Assembly (NCBI RefSeq): GCF_004834005.1
Contig: NZ_STFF01000001.1
Coordinates: forward strand, 183,337 to 247,336
Direction of reading: 5' to 3'
Origin: Niastella caeni
Lineage (GTDB): Bacteria; Bacteroidota; Bacteroidia; Chitinophagales; Chitinophagaceae
DNA: 64,000 bases
Each line of letters opens with the position of its first letter. The stretch's first letter is position 1. The notes under the pieces were generated by a model. That model saw only the letters and a program-made list of their open reading frames with translations, did not search any database and was not told the DNA's origin. The translations under genes and the position numbers were made by a program. Shown here in pieces: positions 25,951-33,815 of this stretch.

Positions 25951-27375
25951 TTAAATTATTTCCTGGGCAAACACGATCGCCTTTTTCAAAGCGCCCAGTT
26001 TGTTATTTACTTCCTGCAATTCACTTTCGGGTTTGCTGGCAGCAACCACTCCGGCGCCTGCCTGGTAGATCAGTTTGTTCTGCCGGCTCATGAACGTGCG
26101 GATCATGATGGCATGATTGCATTGCCCATCAAAACCCATAAACCCAATAGCGCCGCCGTAGTAGCTTCTGGCAGTAGGTTCAAACGCATCGATCAGTTCC
26201 ATGGCTTTGAATTTAGGCGCACCGCTTAATGTACCGGCCGGAAATGTTTTGGCCAGCAAAGAAAACGGATTGCTACCGGTACGCACCTTACCGCTTACTT
26301 CACTCACCAGGTGTATAACGTGCGAATAATATTGCACCTCGCGGTAGTGCTCTACTTTTACTTCATCGCACAGGCGGCTCAGGTCGTTACGCGCCAGGTC
26401 AACCAACATCACATGCTCTGCATTCTCTTTGGCATCCTGCAACAGCCGCTCTGCTTCGCGTTGATCGGTTTCATCATCGCCGGTTCGTTTAAAGGTACCC
26501 GCTATGGGGTGTACCACCGCTTTACCATTTTTCATGATCAACTGGGCTTCGGGCGAAGAACCCATCAGCTTGTAATCGCCATAATCAAAGAAGAACAGGT
26601 AGGGCGAAGGGTTGATGCTGCGCAATGCGCGGTATACGGCAAATTCATCACCCGTGAAGCCTTGTTCAAAACACCGGCTCAATACGATCTGGAACACATC
26701 GCCGCGGAGGCAGCTTTGTATGCCTTTCTTCACCATGTCTGTATAATCGTTGTCGGTCATATTGGATGCTTCGGCGCCTTTTGTTTTAAAAGGATATACC
26801 GGCACATCTTTACTGCGGATCAACGATTCTACAACGGGCAGCTCGCTTTCTACACCCGGAGTGATGTTTTCGCAAATGTATAATTCGTCTTTATGATGAT
26901 TGATGGCAATTACATATTGATACAGGCGATACCGCATGAGGGGAACAACCGGTTGTCCGTTGGGCGATTTGCGCTCAACATTCAGTTGAATGGTATCGAA
27001 AAACTGAACGGCATCATAGGTAGTGTAGCCGTATAAACCCTGGGCAAATTTTGTTTCTTTTGCACCCGGAGTAGCTTCAAAGCGCTGCATGAATTCCCAA
27101 AGTTTCTCAGGTACTTCGGCGCTGTTGGAAATGGCTGCTTTTTCGGGTGGCAGGCCTGGCAATTTGAATTCGATGCTTTTGGTAGAAGTGATCTCAATAC
27201 CGGCAATGGCATTGATACAAATGAAAGAGTAACTGTTATCTGCTGCATGGTGGTCGGTGCTTTCGAGCAGAACTGTATCGCGAAAGCGATCGCGCACCCG
27301 CAGATAAATGCCAACCGGCGTAAATACGTCGGCCAGCAGCTTTTTACAATTGGTAGTAATGTTTATCTTTTTCAT
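25951..27375 (-). CDS. trpE: Anthranilate synthase component I
   Basis: 474-residue chorismate-using enzyme producing anthranilate with TrpG. The N-terminal tryptophan feedback motif LLES is at 36-39. The C-terminal chorismate domain has LSRCFEQGFTGDEF, GSSPEAQL, HPIAGTFKRTGDDE (about 308-321), EHVMLVDLARNDLSR, FPAGTLSGAPK and YYGGAIGFMGFDG. The gene is the first structural gene of the cluster and lies behind a leader peptide and terminator, so it is controlled by both attenuation and product feedback. Confidence 0.97.
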   Translation of the reverse strand: MKKINITTNCKKLLADVFTPVGIYLRVRDRFRDTVLLESTDHHAADNSYSFICINAIAGIEITSTKSIEFKLPGLPPEKAAISNSAEVPEKLWEFMQRFEATPGAKETKFAQGLYGYTTYDAVQFFDTIQLNVERKSPNGQPVVPLMRYRLYQYVIAINHHKDELYICENITPGVESELPVVESLIRSKDVPVYPFKTKGAEASNMTDNDYTDMVKKGIQSCLRGDVFQIVLSRCFEQGFTGDEFAVYRALRSINPSPYLFFFDYGDYKLMGSSPEAQLIMKNGKAVVHPIAGTFKRTGDDETDQREAERLLQDAKENAEHVMLVDLARNDLSRLCDEVKVEHYREVQYYSHVIHLVSEVSGKVRTGSNPFSLLAKTFPAGTLSGAPKFKAMELIDAFEPTARSYYGGAIGFMGFDGQCNHAIMIRTFMSRQNKLIYQAGAGVVAASKPESELQEVNNKLGALKKAIVFAQEII

Positions 27376-27397
27376 TATGTTGCCCTATCAAAAATTC

Positions 27398-27429
27398 AAA
27401 AAAAAAGCCCCGATGATACATCGGGGCCT
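27398..27429 (-). terminator. trp attenuator terminator
   Basis: Minus strand: GCCCCGAT, 5-nt loop, ATCGGGGC, then nine or more T, 22 nt upstream of trpE. The 5' arm AGGCCCC can alternatively pair with AGGGGCT at the end of the trpL frame, giving an antiterminator. Confidence 0.92.
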
Positions 27430-27462
27430 GAATATGGTGTTTAATAAAACATCAACAGTAGC

Positions 27463-27525
27463 TTACAAGCCCCTTTTTAGGTTTGTATGCCACCACCAAT
27501 GATTATTTTGTAATTGCTTTTTCAT
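27463..27525 (-). CDS. trpL: trp operon leader peptide
   Basis: Short frame encoding MKKQLQNNHWWWHTNLKRGL with stop TAA: three consecutive Trp codons at positions 10-12, directly upstream of the attenuator. Ribosome stalling at WWW would leave the downstream AGGGGCT free to pair with the terminator's 5' arm and let RNA polymerase enter trpE; full translation covers it and termination follows. The 14 nt ACATAATGAAAAAG around its start recur exactly at the trpE start. Length and design match classical ribosome-mediated trp attenuators. Confidence 0.92.
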   Translation of the reverse strand: MKKQLQNNHWWWHTNLKRGL

Positions 27526-27533
27526 TATGTGTA

Positions 27534-27541
27534 CAAAAGTG
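27534..27541 (-). promoter_or_regulatory. Probable -7 promoter element of the trp operon
   Basis: Minus-strand CACTTTTG (one mismatch to TAnnTTTG) ends 8 nt upstream of the trpL ATG; a TTTGG lies about 20 nt further upstream as a possible -33 element. Confidence 0.45.
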
Positions 27542-27575
27542 CTTTGCAAAAATGATTTGACCAAATTTTTTTTCT

Positions 27576-27874
27576 TTAACCGTAGATATTTTTATCGGGG
27601 TGCTGCCGGGTGTCGAAAATGTTTAAGATTATCAGGGAGTCCATTTCAACCCTATAATAGAGCCTGTTATATTTTGAAATTTTTATACTTCTCACTGCAG
27701 GACATTTTTTGGGGCCATTCCCATATAAGGCTGTCCCGACAGCGTTTTAATTTTATCCAAAAGTAACTCTACAAATTTGTCGGCTATTGCTTCTGACCAT
27801 TCACCTTCAATGTAACTAACAATTGTTTCCAGATCTTGCAAAACCGGTTCTGTCCATTCTATTTTGACCTCCAT
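27576..27874 (-). pseudogene. ParE/RelE-type toxin with internal frameshift
   Basis: The first frame gives MEVKIEWTEPVLQDLETIVS..., a ParE/RelE-superfamily start, but stops after 60 residues (...GMAPKNVLQ). In the -1 frame the expected C-terminus continues directly: CPAVRSIKISKYNRLYYRVE, then DSLIILNIFDTRQHPDKN to a TAA at 27578..27576, giving the usual total of about 98 residues. The break is at CCAAAAAATG, where A AAA AAT fits the X XXY YYZ slippery pattern. So it is either a homopolymer frameshift mutation or error, or programmed -1 frameshifting. ParE toxins poison gyrase and RelE toxins cut mRNA; which applies is unclear. It overlaps the antitoxin gene by 16 nt. Confidence 0.85.
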
Positions 27875-28110
27875 GATGCAATCCTTTTCATTGCCTCCTC
27901 GTGAGAAATAGTTTTGCCTTCATCAGCCTGTTTGATCGATTCCTGCAACCGTGCCAATTGATCAGGGTTTAAATCATCAAGAATATCCTTCCCTCCTAAC
28001 CTTTCATATTCCACCGCCGCCTCATGAAGCATTTGCAAGGATGCCTCATCCTCAAGATTATCAATATATTGGTGTAATTTTTCTTTCAATTTCTTCTTAT
28101 CCATAACCAA
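27859..28110 (-). CDS. Antitoxin partner of the ParE-like toxin
   Basis: 83-residue acidic, helical protein (LHQYIDNLEDEASLQMLHEA, LNPDQLARLQESIKQADEGK, ISHEEAMKRIASWRSK). The C-terminal 'ADEGK..SHEEAMKRI' pattern is typical of antitoxins paired with ParE/RelE toxins, where it wraps the toxin. Overlaps the toxin start by 16 nt, the usual translational coupling. Lies just upstream of the trp operon promoter on the same strand. Confidence 0.8.
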   Translation of the reverse strand: MVMDKKKLKEKLHQYIDNLEDEASLQMLHEAAVEYERLGGKDILDDLNPDQLARLQESIKQADEGKTISHEEAMKRIASWRSK

Positions 28111-28232
28111 CTATTTAAATAAAAATACGAATTTTAGCGGTGAATTGCACCCAGGCCCGAATTAGTTGAAATTGATCAACCTACATTGCCAGCCTTGCAA
28201 TTACTTAACCCCCGACCACTTGCCGGAACGAA

Positions 28233-28329
28233 GTAATTTCGAGATTTCGGGATTTGGAGATTTTGAGATTTGTCGTAAGGCTAATATCAAAAGAATCGAA
28301 ATCCCTAAATCGCAAAATCAGAAATTGTT
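28233..28329. repeat. Inverted word repeat, GGGATTTGGAGATTTTGAGA family
   Basis: Left arm TTTCGAGATTTCGGGATTTG, right arm AATCGAAATCCCTAAATCGC, unique centre. Same family as 17156, 36069 and 44908. Ends about 15 nt before the GNAT start. Confidence 0.75.
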
Positions 28330-28342
28330 ATTCCTATTCATT

Positions 28343-28621
28343 ATGGTTATACAACACAAACAATTACAAGGGAAAGGTATGTTCTATGTAGGACAGGATG
28401 GCGCTATTCTGGCCGAAATGGTATATAGTATGGCTCCTAACAAAATGATCATCGAACATACTGAAGTAGATGATTCCCTTTCCGGAAAAGGCGTCGGCAA
28501 ACAATTAGTACAAACCGCCGTTGAATATGCCCGCACCCATAACATCAAGATCGTGCCGCTCTGCCCTTTCGCCAAATCGGTATTGGATAAGATGGAAGAA
28601 TGGCAGGACGTATTAGCCTAA
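28343..28621 (+). CDS. Small GNAT-fold acetyltransferase (YjdJ-like)
   Basis: 92-residue minimal acetyltransferase: MVYSMAPNKMIIEHTEVDDS, LSGKGVGKQLVQTAVEYART (acetyl-CoA loop) and the invariant IVPLCPFAKSVLDKMEEW. This is the short COG2388 or 'N-acetyltransferase YjdJ' type; substrate unknown. The ATG at 28343 is the family start; the longer upstream frame runs through a word repeat. Confidence 0.88.
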   Translation: MVIQHKQLQGKGMFYVGQDGAILAEMVYSMAPNKMIIEHTEVDDSLSGKGVGKQLVQTAVEYARTHNIKIVPLCPFAKSVLDKMEEWQDVLA

Positions 28622-28682
28622 AGGGAAAAGCTGAAGCACTAATAACAAAAAGGGAATTTCGAATGAAGCGGAAGTCCCCTTC

Positions 28683-28749
28683 TCCATTCAAAATTCCTTT
28701 TTTGATGCCTTCACTTCGGCATTCAATATTCAAAATTCGATATTCGATA
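28683..28749. repeat. Heptamer repeat, ATTCGAT family
   Basis: ATTCAAT-ATTCAAA-ATTCGAT-ATTCGAT in 7-bp register, abutting the pdxJ stop. Complementary words at 51202-51322 and 40084-40120. Confidence 0.75.
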
Positions 28750-29466
28750 TCACCTGAGCTGCCGCTTATACAACTGTATGGCATTCTCATACCCCAGGTA
28801 CAAAGCATCGCTTATCAATGCATGTCCTATTGACACTTCCAGCAAACCGGGGATGTTCTGGGAAAAATAGGCCAGGTTATTCAGATCGAGGTCGTGGCCT
28901 GCATTAATGCCCAACCCCAGTTCATTGGCCCGTTTGGCCGCCGCTACATAAGGGGCAATAGCATTTTCTTTATTGTTCGCATATTCCCGGGCGTAACCTT
29001 CGGTATATAGTTCAATGCGGTTGGTACCGGTTTCGGCTGCGCCGTTCACCATATCAACAACCGGATCAACAAAAATTGATACCCGTATGTTGGCCTTTTG
29101 AAATACCTGGATCATTTCCCGCAGGTAATCGCGGTGCTTAATGGTATCCCAACCGTGGTCAGATGTCAATTGCCCTTCGGCATCGGGCACCAGCGTTACC
29201 TGGTGGGGTTTTGTTTCAAGCACCAGGTCAACAAACTTTTGTTCGCTGCAATTGCCTTCAATATTAAACTCTGTAGAGATGATCTTTTTAATAGCCCGTA
29301 CATCGCTATAACGGATATGCCGCTCATCGGGCCGGGGATGTACAGTAACGCCATCGGCGCCAAACCGCTCGGCATCTATAGCCGCTTTTACTACATCGGG
29401 ATTATTGCCGCCGCGGCTATTGCGCAGCGTGGCAAATTTGTTGATGTTAACACTCAGCTTTGTCAT
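28750..29466 (-). CDS. pdxJ: Pyridoxine 5'-phosphate synthase
   Basis: 238-residue TIM barrel forming PNP from 1-deoxyxylulose 5-phosphate and 3-amino-2-oxopropyl phosphate in vitamin B6 synthesis. MTKLSVNINKFATLRNSRGG start, GADGVTVHPRPDERHI, FNIEGNCSEQK, QVTLVPDAEGQLTSDHGWD, GTNRIELYTEGYA, GHDLDLNNL and EVSIGHALI are all present. The ATG at 29466 is preferred to a TTG two codons upstream. Confidence 0.97.
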   Translation of the reverse strand: MTKLSVNINKFATLRNSRGGNNPDVVKAAIDAERFGADGVTVHPRPDERHIRYSDVRAIKKIISTEFNIEGNCSEQKFVDLVLETKPHQVTLVPDAEGQLTSDHGWDTIKHRDYLREMIQVFQKANIRVSIFVDPVVDMVNGAAETGTNRIELYTEGYAREYANNKENAIAPYVAAAKRANELGLGINAGHDLDLNNLAYFSQNIPGLLEVSIGHALISDALYLGYENAIQLYKRQLR

Positions 29467-29469
29467 GCC

Positions 29470-29477
29470 CAAAATTA
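29470..29477 (-). promoter_or_regulatory. -7 promoter element of pdxJ, near-leaderless
   Basis: Minus-strand TAATTTTG, exact TAnnTTTG match, ending 3 nt before the pdxJ ATG. Confidence 0.55.
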
Positions 29478-29483
29478 AGACAT

Positions 29484-29590
29484 AGTTACCAGTTACCGGT
29501 TACCAGTTTCCGGCTCCCGGGCTTATTACAAAACACAATTTACTGCCACGCGTTTGGCGTTAAGCATTCTGCGTTGAGCGTTATTAAGCA
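29484..29590. repeat. Word repeats, GTTACCG and GCGTTRA families
   Basis: AGTTACCAGTTACCGGTTAC at 29485-29510, then GCGTTTGGCGTTAAGC and GCGTTGAGCGTTATTAAGC to about 29590. Fills the pdxJ upstream region. Confidence 0.65.
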
Positions 29591-29591
29591 T

Positions 29592-29622
29592 AAAAAAAGG
29601 AGCTGTTTTTAAACAACTCCTC
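29592..29622 (-). terminator. Intrinsic terminator after the sorting-domain protein gene
   Basis: Minus strand GGAGTTGTTT, short loop, AAACAGCTCC, then seven T; 25 nt after the stop at 29647. Confidence 0.85.
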
Positions 29623-29646
29623 CGGGGTTAGGGGTTCTTAATATGT

Positions 29647-29997
29647 TTATCCTTTCGAAATATGTGTACTGTATAAAACATCACCTTCCAGGTCAACAAT
29701 ATCGAGCGAATAAACGCCTGTTGGCAAAAATTCTACTTCGCTTATATTGGTAATGTTTATTCCTTTTACCAAAAACCAACTGAACATTTTGACGATCTTA
29801 TCATCCTCATCGAACATCCGCACAATTACATGTTTGCCTTGCGCGCAGGTTACATCCAGCGTTATGGAGGTGAAGAAGGGGTTTGGGCGGACAACAACTT
29901 TAGGGATCATAATTTCTGGGTTTGAAAAGTCTGAGGTACTATTACCACCTGGTACAGTATGGTCACTTTGCAATAGTCGATTCAGCTTTTGCCTCAT
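29647..29997 (-). CDS. Orphan T9SS C-terminal-domain-like protein
   Basis: About 116 residues from ATG 29997 (a GTG at 30060 would add 21). The C-terminal 80 residues match the pattern of the T9SS type A sorting domain: VVVRPNPFFTSITLDV, then HVIVRMFDEDDKIVKM, KGINITNISEVEFLPTGVYS and LYSTHISKG. No passenger domain and no signal peptide are visible, so normal Sec export and T9SS use are unlikely. A paralog follows at 30278. Function unknown; it has its own terminator, so it is probably expressed. Confidence 0.65.
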   Translation of the reverse strand: MRQKLNRLLQSDHTVPGGNSTSDFSNPEIMIPKVVVRPNPFFTSITLDVTCAQGKHVIVRMFDEDDKIVKMFSWFLVKGINITNISEVEFLPTGVYSLDIVDLEGDVLYSTHISKG

Positions 29998-30277
29998 AGA
30001 AATAGAGTTCTTTTCCGCCTTGTGTTCTTGTGTGTTATGATTATGGCTTAATGGTATCACGAAAAATGGTTTAGAATAGAATTACTAATGGAATGCCACT
30101 TTTTAATTAGCTCATAATCAAACACATACCTAATCGTCACTTGTCCTTTCCGTCTCTTTTTGGGATAAAACTTTATTAATTTGGGAAAGTCTGATCACTT
30201 TTTTGCGCACGTCTACATGTTTTTCTTTCCTGGTGCAGGAAAACCTGTATACTCTTCTATCGCTCTTCGGTTGATCA

Positions 30278-30544
30278 TTACTTTTCTACTCTTGTACTGC
30301 ATATAATTTTACCTGCCTCATCCAACACATCGAGCTTATACAAGCCGGTATCTAATTTATTCAGGTTATTAATATTACTGATATTAACGCCTTTCTTCAG
30401 TTTCCATAAAAACAGGCTGATGATCTTTCCGGTTGCATCTATCATCCGAACTACTCCGGGCCGATCTTCAGTAGTAGTGATCTCGAGGGTAAGGGATGAA
30501 ATGAAAGGGTTGGGTCGGGTTGTTATTACGTTTACAGCCATCAT
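30278..30544 (-). CDS. Second orphan T9SS C-terminal-domain-like protein
   Basis: 88 residues that are almost only a sorting-domain fold: TTRPNPFISSLTLEITTTED, VVRMIDATGKIISLFLWKLK, KGVNISNINNLNKLDTGLYK, GKIICSTRVEK. Clearly a diverged paralog of the gene at 29647 (shared RPNPF, KG.NI.NI, L.TG.Y.LD). Starts with MMAVNV and has no signal peptide. The 280-nt gap between the paralogs holds no recognised gene. Confidence 0.65.
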   Translation of the reverse strand: MMAVNVITTRPNPFISSLTLEITTTEDRPGVVRMIDATGKIISLFLWKLKKGVNISNINNLNKLDTGLYKLDVLDEAGKIICSTRVEK

Positions 30545-30807
30545 AAGCTTTCAATTAGGGTTTGGTATGGAATGATGCCCTCACAGGGTCATGATATTAT
30601 ATTCTATTAAAATGCCAAAAGCTGAGGCCTTGATATACAGAAAATTACGCATTAAAGTTGAAACATTACATTCTCATTTCAGGAAAATAGAATGGAAATT
30701 GGGAAAACACCAATCAATAGGCAATAGACAAGATGCAATTGGCAATAAATAATGCCATACCGGCAACCTTTGGAAACTCCCTTTGCTATTTTTTACACCC
30801 GGCTTCG

Positions 30808-30895
30808 GAGCTAGGTCGTATTTGGGTCGTATTTGGGTAACCAATATCCCGTATATATTTCGTACATGTCTCGTATATGTGTCGTATATGTCTCG
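30808..30895. repeat. Word repeat, TCGTATATGT / TCGTATTTGGG family
   Basis: GGTCGTATTTGGGTCGTATT, then TCTCGTATATGTGTCGTATA in about 10-bp register. Part of a 600-nt gene-less stretch (30545-31147) that holds this array and the next and no credible gene. Confidence 0.7.
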
Positions 30896-31005
30896 TTTCT
30901 TTAATAGATACGGAACATATGCGAAAAACCAACGAAATACATTGGGGATAAACCAGAAATAATAGTTATTCAAATACGACCCGGGAGCGAAGAAAAGGCG
31001 AATGT

Positions 31006-31145
31006 GGCTTGCAGCTTGCGGCTTGCGGCTTGTGGCTTGCAGCTTGCGGCTTGCAGCTTGCGGATTGCAGCTTGCGGCTTGCGCCTTGCAGCTTGCAGCT
31101 TGCGCCTTGCAACTTGCAGCTTGCACCTTACAGCTTGCGGCTGCC
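31006..31145. repeat. Heptamer array, GCTTGCR, about 19 copies
   Basis: GCTTGCA/GCTTGCG with single-base variants (GATTGCA, CCTTGCA, ACTTGCA) in strict 7-bp register for about 135 bp, ending 2 nt before the stop of the TonB receptor gene. The clearest heptamer array of the window. Reading frames across it (Q/A/S or L/A/C rich) are not credible genes. Confidence 0.92.
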
Positions 31146-31147
31146 TT

Positions 31148-33634
31148 CTAAAACCTCGCCACCAGCTTCAGGTTCAGCAAACGGGGCGTAAGCCGGTTCG
31201 GCATGGCAAAAACAGTGTTGGAAAAATCTTTGATCAGCATGTAAGAAATAGTGTTATCGCGATCGATCAGGTTAAACACTTCCAGCGTAGCCCAGATGTT
31301 CTCGAAATTGCGAAAAGGGCTATGGCTGCGGCGATTGCTTTTTTCGCTATCCAGCAGCAACGCGCTGAACCCTATATCAATGCGGATGTACGGTTCAATC
31401 ACCAGTGCATTGCGGTATTTTACACTATTGGGAATGTTATAGGGCAAATTGCTTCCATACAGGAAGTTGAGGTATACTTTCAAATTCTTATTCGTGCTGA
31501 GGTAATCCTGCAGGAACATCCCAAAAGTGAGGAACCGGTCAGACGGGCGGCGTAACCAGCCAGCTTCTTTCAGGCTGCTGTCTTTTATTGTGCCCAGCGA
31601 ATCGATCGTATAATCGTAATAGGTATCGCCTTTCAGGTTTTCGCGGGTGCGCATAAAGCCTAAGCTGATCCAGCTTTCTGCATCTTTCACCAGCTCGCCA
31701 AACAAGCGGGTTTCAAAACCGGCGGCGTAGGCTTTCGCCCGGTTCTCGCCAAAATACCGCAACCGTACATTGTCTATGTCATACGGCACCACATCCCACA
31801 TATTCTTGTAGTACGCCTCGGTGGTCAATCTAAACGGACGGTTTCCGGAGCGGAAGTTATAATCGAACCCGGCGGCTACCTGCCAGCTCTTTTGCGCTTT
31901 CAGGTCTTTGTTCACAGAGCCATCGTACCGGCGTAATTCGCGATAGAATGGCGGCTGGTTATAAATACCGGCGGCGCCGCGGAAAATAATATCCCGTTTC
32001 CAGTGGGCCGGCTTCCAGGAGAAGCCTACCCGGGGCGAGATCAATAATTCGTTGTTCAGGGTATTGTAATTGTACCGAACACCGGCCTGCAGCACCAGGC
32101 CCATGGAATCGTGCACAATGATATTATCCTGGAAGTAGCCTGAGAGCCGGGTGATCTCCAGGTCGGCTTTTGAATTAAGCACTTTATTCATTACCAGGTT
32201 ATCGGGAATATGTGGCAAACTGTAACCGGCCGAATCCTGGTATTCCCATTCATGCAATTTATCGTTTATGGTTTGCCGTTCTACGCTTTGTCCCCACTGC
32301 AGGTAATGACGGCCCTTATCGAGCATGCCCTTATGCGATGCATTCCATACCTGTATATTGAGTTTGTTGCGCGCATAGGTTTGATACAGCCCTGCTCCCA
32401 GCGGATTGTTGATCAACCCGAAATCTGATTTGCTTTTATCAAATTCCCGCTCGCCAAAAATGTAGGCGCCGGTAATGTCGAGGGCTTCGCGTTCATCGTT
32501 CTCAAAACGGCTCAGCATCCATTTTAACCGCAGGTTCTTTTTGGGCTGTTGCGTTAATGATAAACCCAGCATGTTGGTGCGGTACCTGTCCTCTTCCCGG
32601 CCATCAAAATAAATATCCAATCCCAGGTTGGCGCTGAAGTAAGGCGAAAACACAGAAGATGTAAGCTGGCTGTATTCTGGAATTAATGTGAACTTGGTTT
32701 GAGAGATATTACCCAGCAGTTCGATGGTGTTCTTTGCATTGATCTGGTAGGTTAACAACGCCTGCAGGTCGGCAGAAGAGGGCACATAATTACCCTGTGT
32801 TTCCTGGCTTTTGAGCAGGTTGCGGTTGCTGCGGTTACGAACGCCTATGAGGTAGCTGAACTTATTGTTTTTAGTAATGCCTTCGAGGTGCAAACCCTGT
32901 TCAAGCAAGCCAACATAAACCGAACCGCCGAATTGCCGCGGCTTTTTATACTGAATATCCAGGACCGACGACATTTTATCGCCATACTTTGCCTGGAAGC
33001 CGCCATTATAAAAACTAACATTGCGCGCCAGTTCGGGATTGATAAAACTTAAGCCTTCCTGCTGGCCACTGCGCACCAGGTATGGGCGGAATACTTCAAA
33101 GTCGTTTACATATATCAGGTTCTCATCATAGTTGCCACCCCGTACAGAATATTGGGAGGTTAATTCGTTGTTTGAACCAACAAATACTTTTATGAGGCTT
33201 TCTATTCCACCGGTGGGCGAAGGAATGTTGATGGCATTTTTTGGGTTGATGACCACCAGTCCGGCCTCGCGCCGCTGCCGCTGATCGGTAATTACCACGG
33301 GCTCCAGTTCGCGGGTACCGCGTTCCAGGCGGATCACCACATGCTCTTCTTCATTTTCGTTCAGCAGGAAATTGCGTTGCTCCGATTTATAACCGGTAAA
33401 GCTGAATACAATGGCAAAAGCTTTATCAGCAGGTACCCGAAGGCGAAAAGTTCCGGAATCGGAGGTGACGCTGCCTTTCAGCCGCCCTAAGATCACCACT
33501 GACACATTATCCAGGGGTTGCTCATTTTCACCCACCACCCGGCCTGTAACCCAGGCCGTCTTTTTTTGTGCTACCGCCTTACCGGCAATACAAACTGCGA
33601 AGATCACCAGTAAAAAAGGGACAATTTTCTTCAC
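31148..33634 (-). CDS. TonB-dependent receptor with carboxypeptidase-like N-terminal domain
   Basis: 828-residue outer-membrane receptor: signal peptide (KKIVPFLLVIFAVCIAGKAVAQ), CarboxypepD_reg-like domain (VTGRVVGENEQPLDNVSVVI, about 28-110), plug (SLIKVFVGSNNELTSQYSVR to about 240) and a 22-strand-type barrel ending in LLNLKLVARF with terminal Phe. Imports an unknown TonB-dependent substrate; no SusD partner is adjacent. The start is GTG at 33634, since no in-frame ATG lies upstream; the signal peptide begins there and a TAATTTCG box is 21 nt upstream. Confidence 0.92.
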   Translation of the reverse strand: MKKIVPFLLVIFAVCIAGKAVAQKKTAWVTGRVVGENEQPLDNVSVVILGRLKGSVTSDSGTFRLRVPADKAFAIVFSFTGYKSEQRNFLLNENEEEHVVIRLERGTRELEPVVITDQRQRREAGLVVINPKNAINIPSPTGGIESLIKVFVGSNNELTSQYSVRGGNYDENLIYVNDFEVFRPYLVRSGQQEGLSFINPELARNVSFYNGGFQAKYGDKMSSVLDIQYKKPRQFGGSVYVGLLEQGLHLEGITKNNKFSYLIGVRNRSNRNLLKSQETQGNYVPSSADLQALLTYQINAKNTIELLGNISQTKFTLIPEYSQLTSSVFSPYFSANLGLDIYFDGREEDRYRTNMLGLSLTQQPKKNLRLKWMLSRFENDEREALDITGAYIFGEREFDKSKSDFGLINNPLGAGLYQTYARNKLNIQVWNASHKGMLDKGRHYLQWGQSVERQTINDKLHEWEYQDSAGYSLPHIPDNLVMNKVLNSKADLEITRLSGYFQDNIIVHDSMGLVLQAGVRYNYNTLNNELLISPRVGFSWKPAHWKRDIIFRGAAGIYNQPPFYRELRRYDGSVNKDLKAQKSWQVAAGFDYNFRSGNRPFRLTTEAYYKNMWDVVPYDIDNVRLRYFGENRAKAYAAGFETRLFGELVKDAESWISLGFMRTRENLKGDTYYDYTIDSLGTIKDSSLKEAGWLRRPSDRFLTFGMFLQDYLSTNKNLKVYLNFLYGSNLPYNIPNSVKYRNALVIEPYIRIDIGFSALLLDSEKSNRRSHSPFRNFENIWATLEVFNLIDRDNTISYMLIKDFSNTVFAMPNRLTPRLLNLKLVARF

Positions 33635-33655
33635 CCAGGTAAGTTTTAGTGCGGT

Positions 33656-33663
33656 CGAAATTA
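33656..33663 (-). promoter_or_regulatory. Probable -7 promoter element of the TonB receptor gene
   Basis: Minus-strand TAATTTCG (TTCG variant), 21 nt upstream of the GTG start. Confidence 0.4.
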
Positions 33664-33715
33664 ATTGAAATTGACATCATTGTAAACATAAAAAGGGGGA
33701 TTTTATTGTTGGGGA

Positions 33716-33815
33716 GACAAAGGCAACGAGGCATAAAGGCATAGAGGCAACGTGGCAACGAGGCATAAAGTAAAATGCAATATGTATTACTTGCAGCTAG
33801 CAGCTTGCAGCAAAC
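33716..33815. repeat. Word repeats, GAGGCATAAAGGCA and GCAGCTTGC families
   Basis: GAGGCATAAAGGCATAGAGG, CAACGTGGCAACGAGGCATA, then CTTGCAGCTAGCAGCTTGCA. The complement of the first family is at 49170-49214. Confidence 0.7.

Noticed and set aside
28166..28342. N-terminal extension of the small GNAT
   Set aside because: Runs through a word-repeat hairpin; the acetyltransferase domain is complete from 28343.
30674..31126. Minus-strand 150-codon frame rich in Q, A and S, and plus-strand L/A/C-rich frames
   Set aside because: They translate the GCTTGCR heptamer array; low complexity with no family features.
30808..31145. CRISPR array
   Set aside because: Units are 7-10 bp and directly tandem with no spacers of constant length, and no cas genes are in the window.
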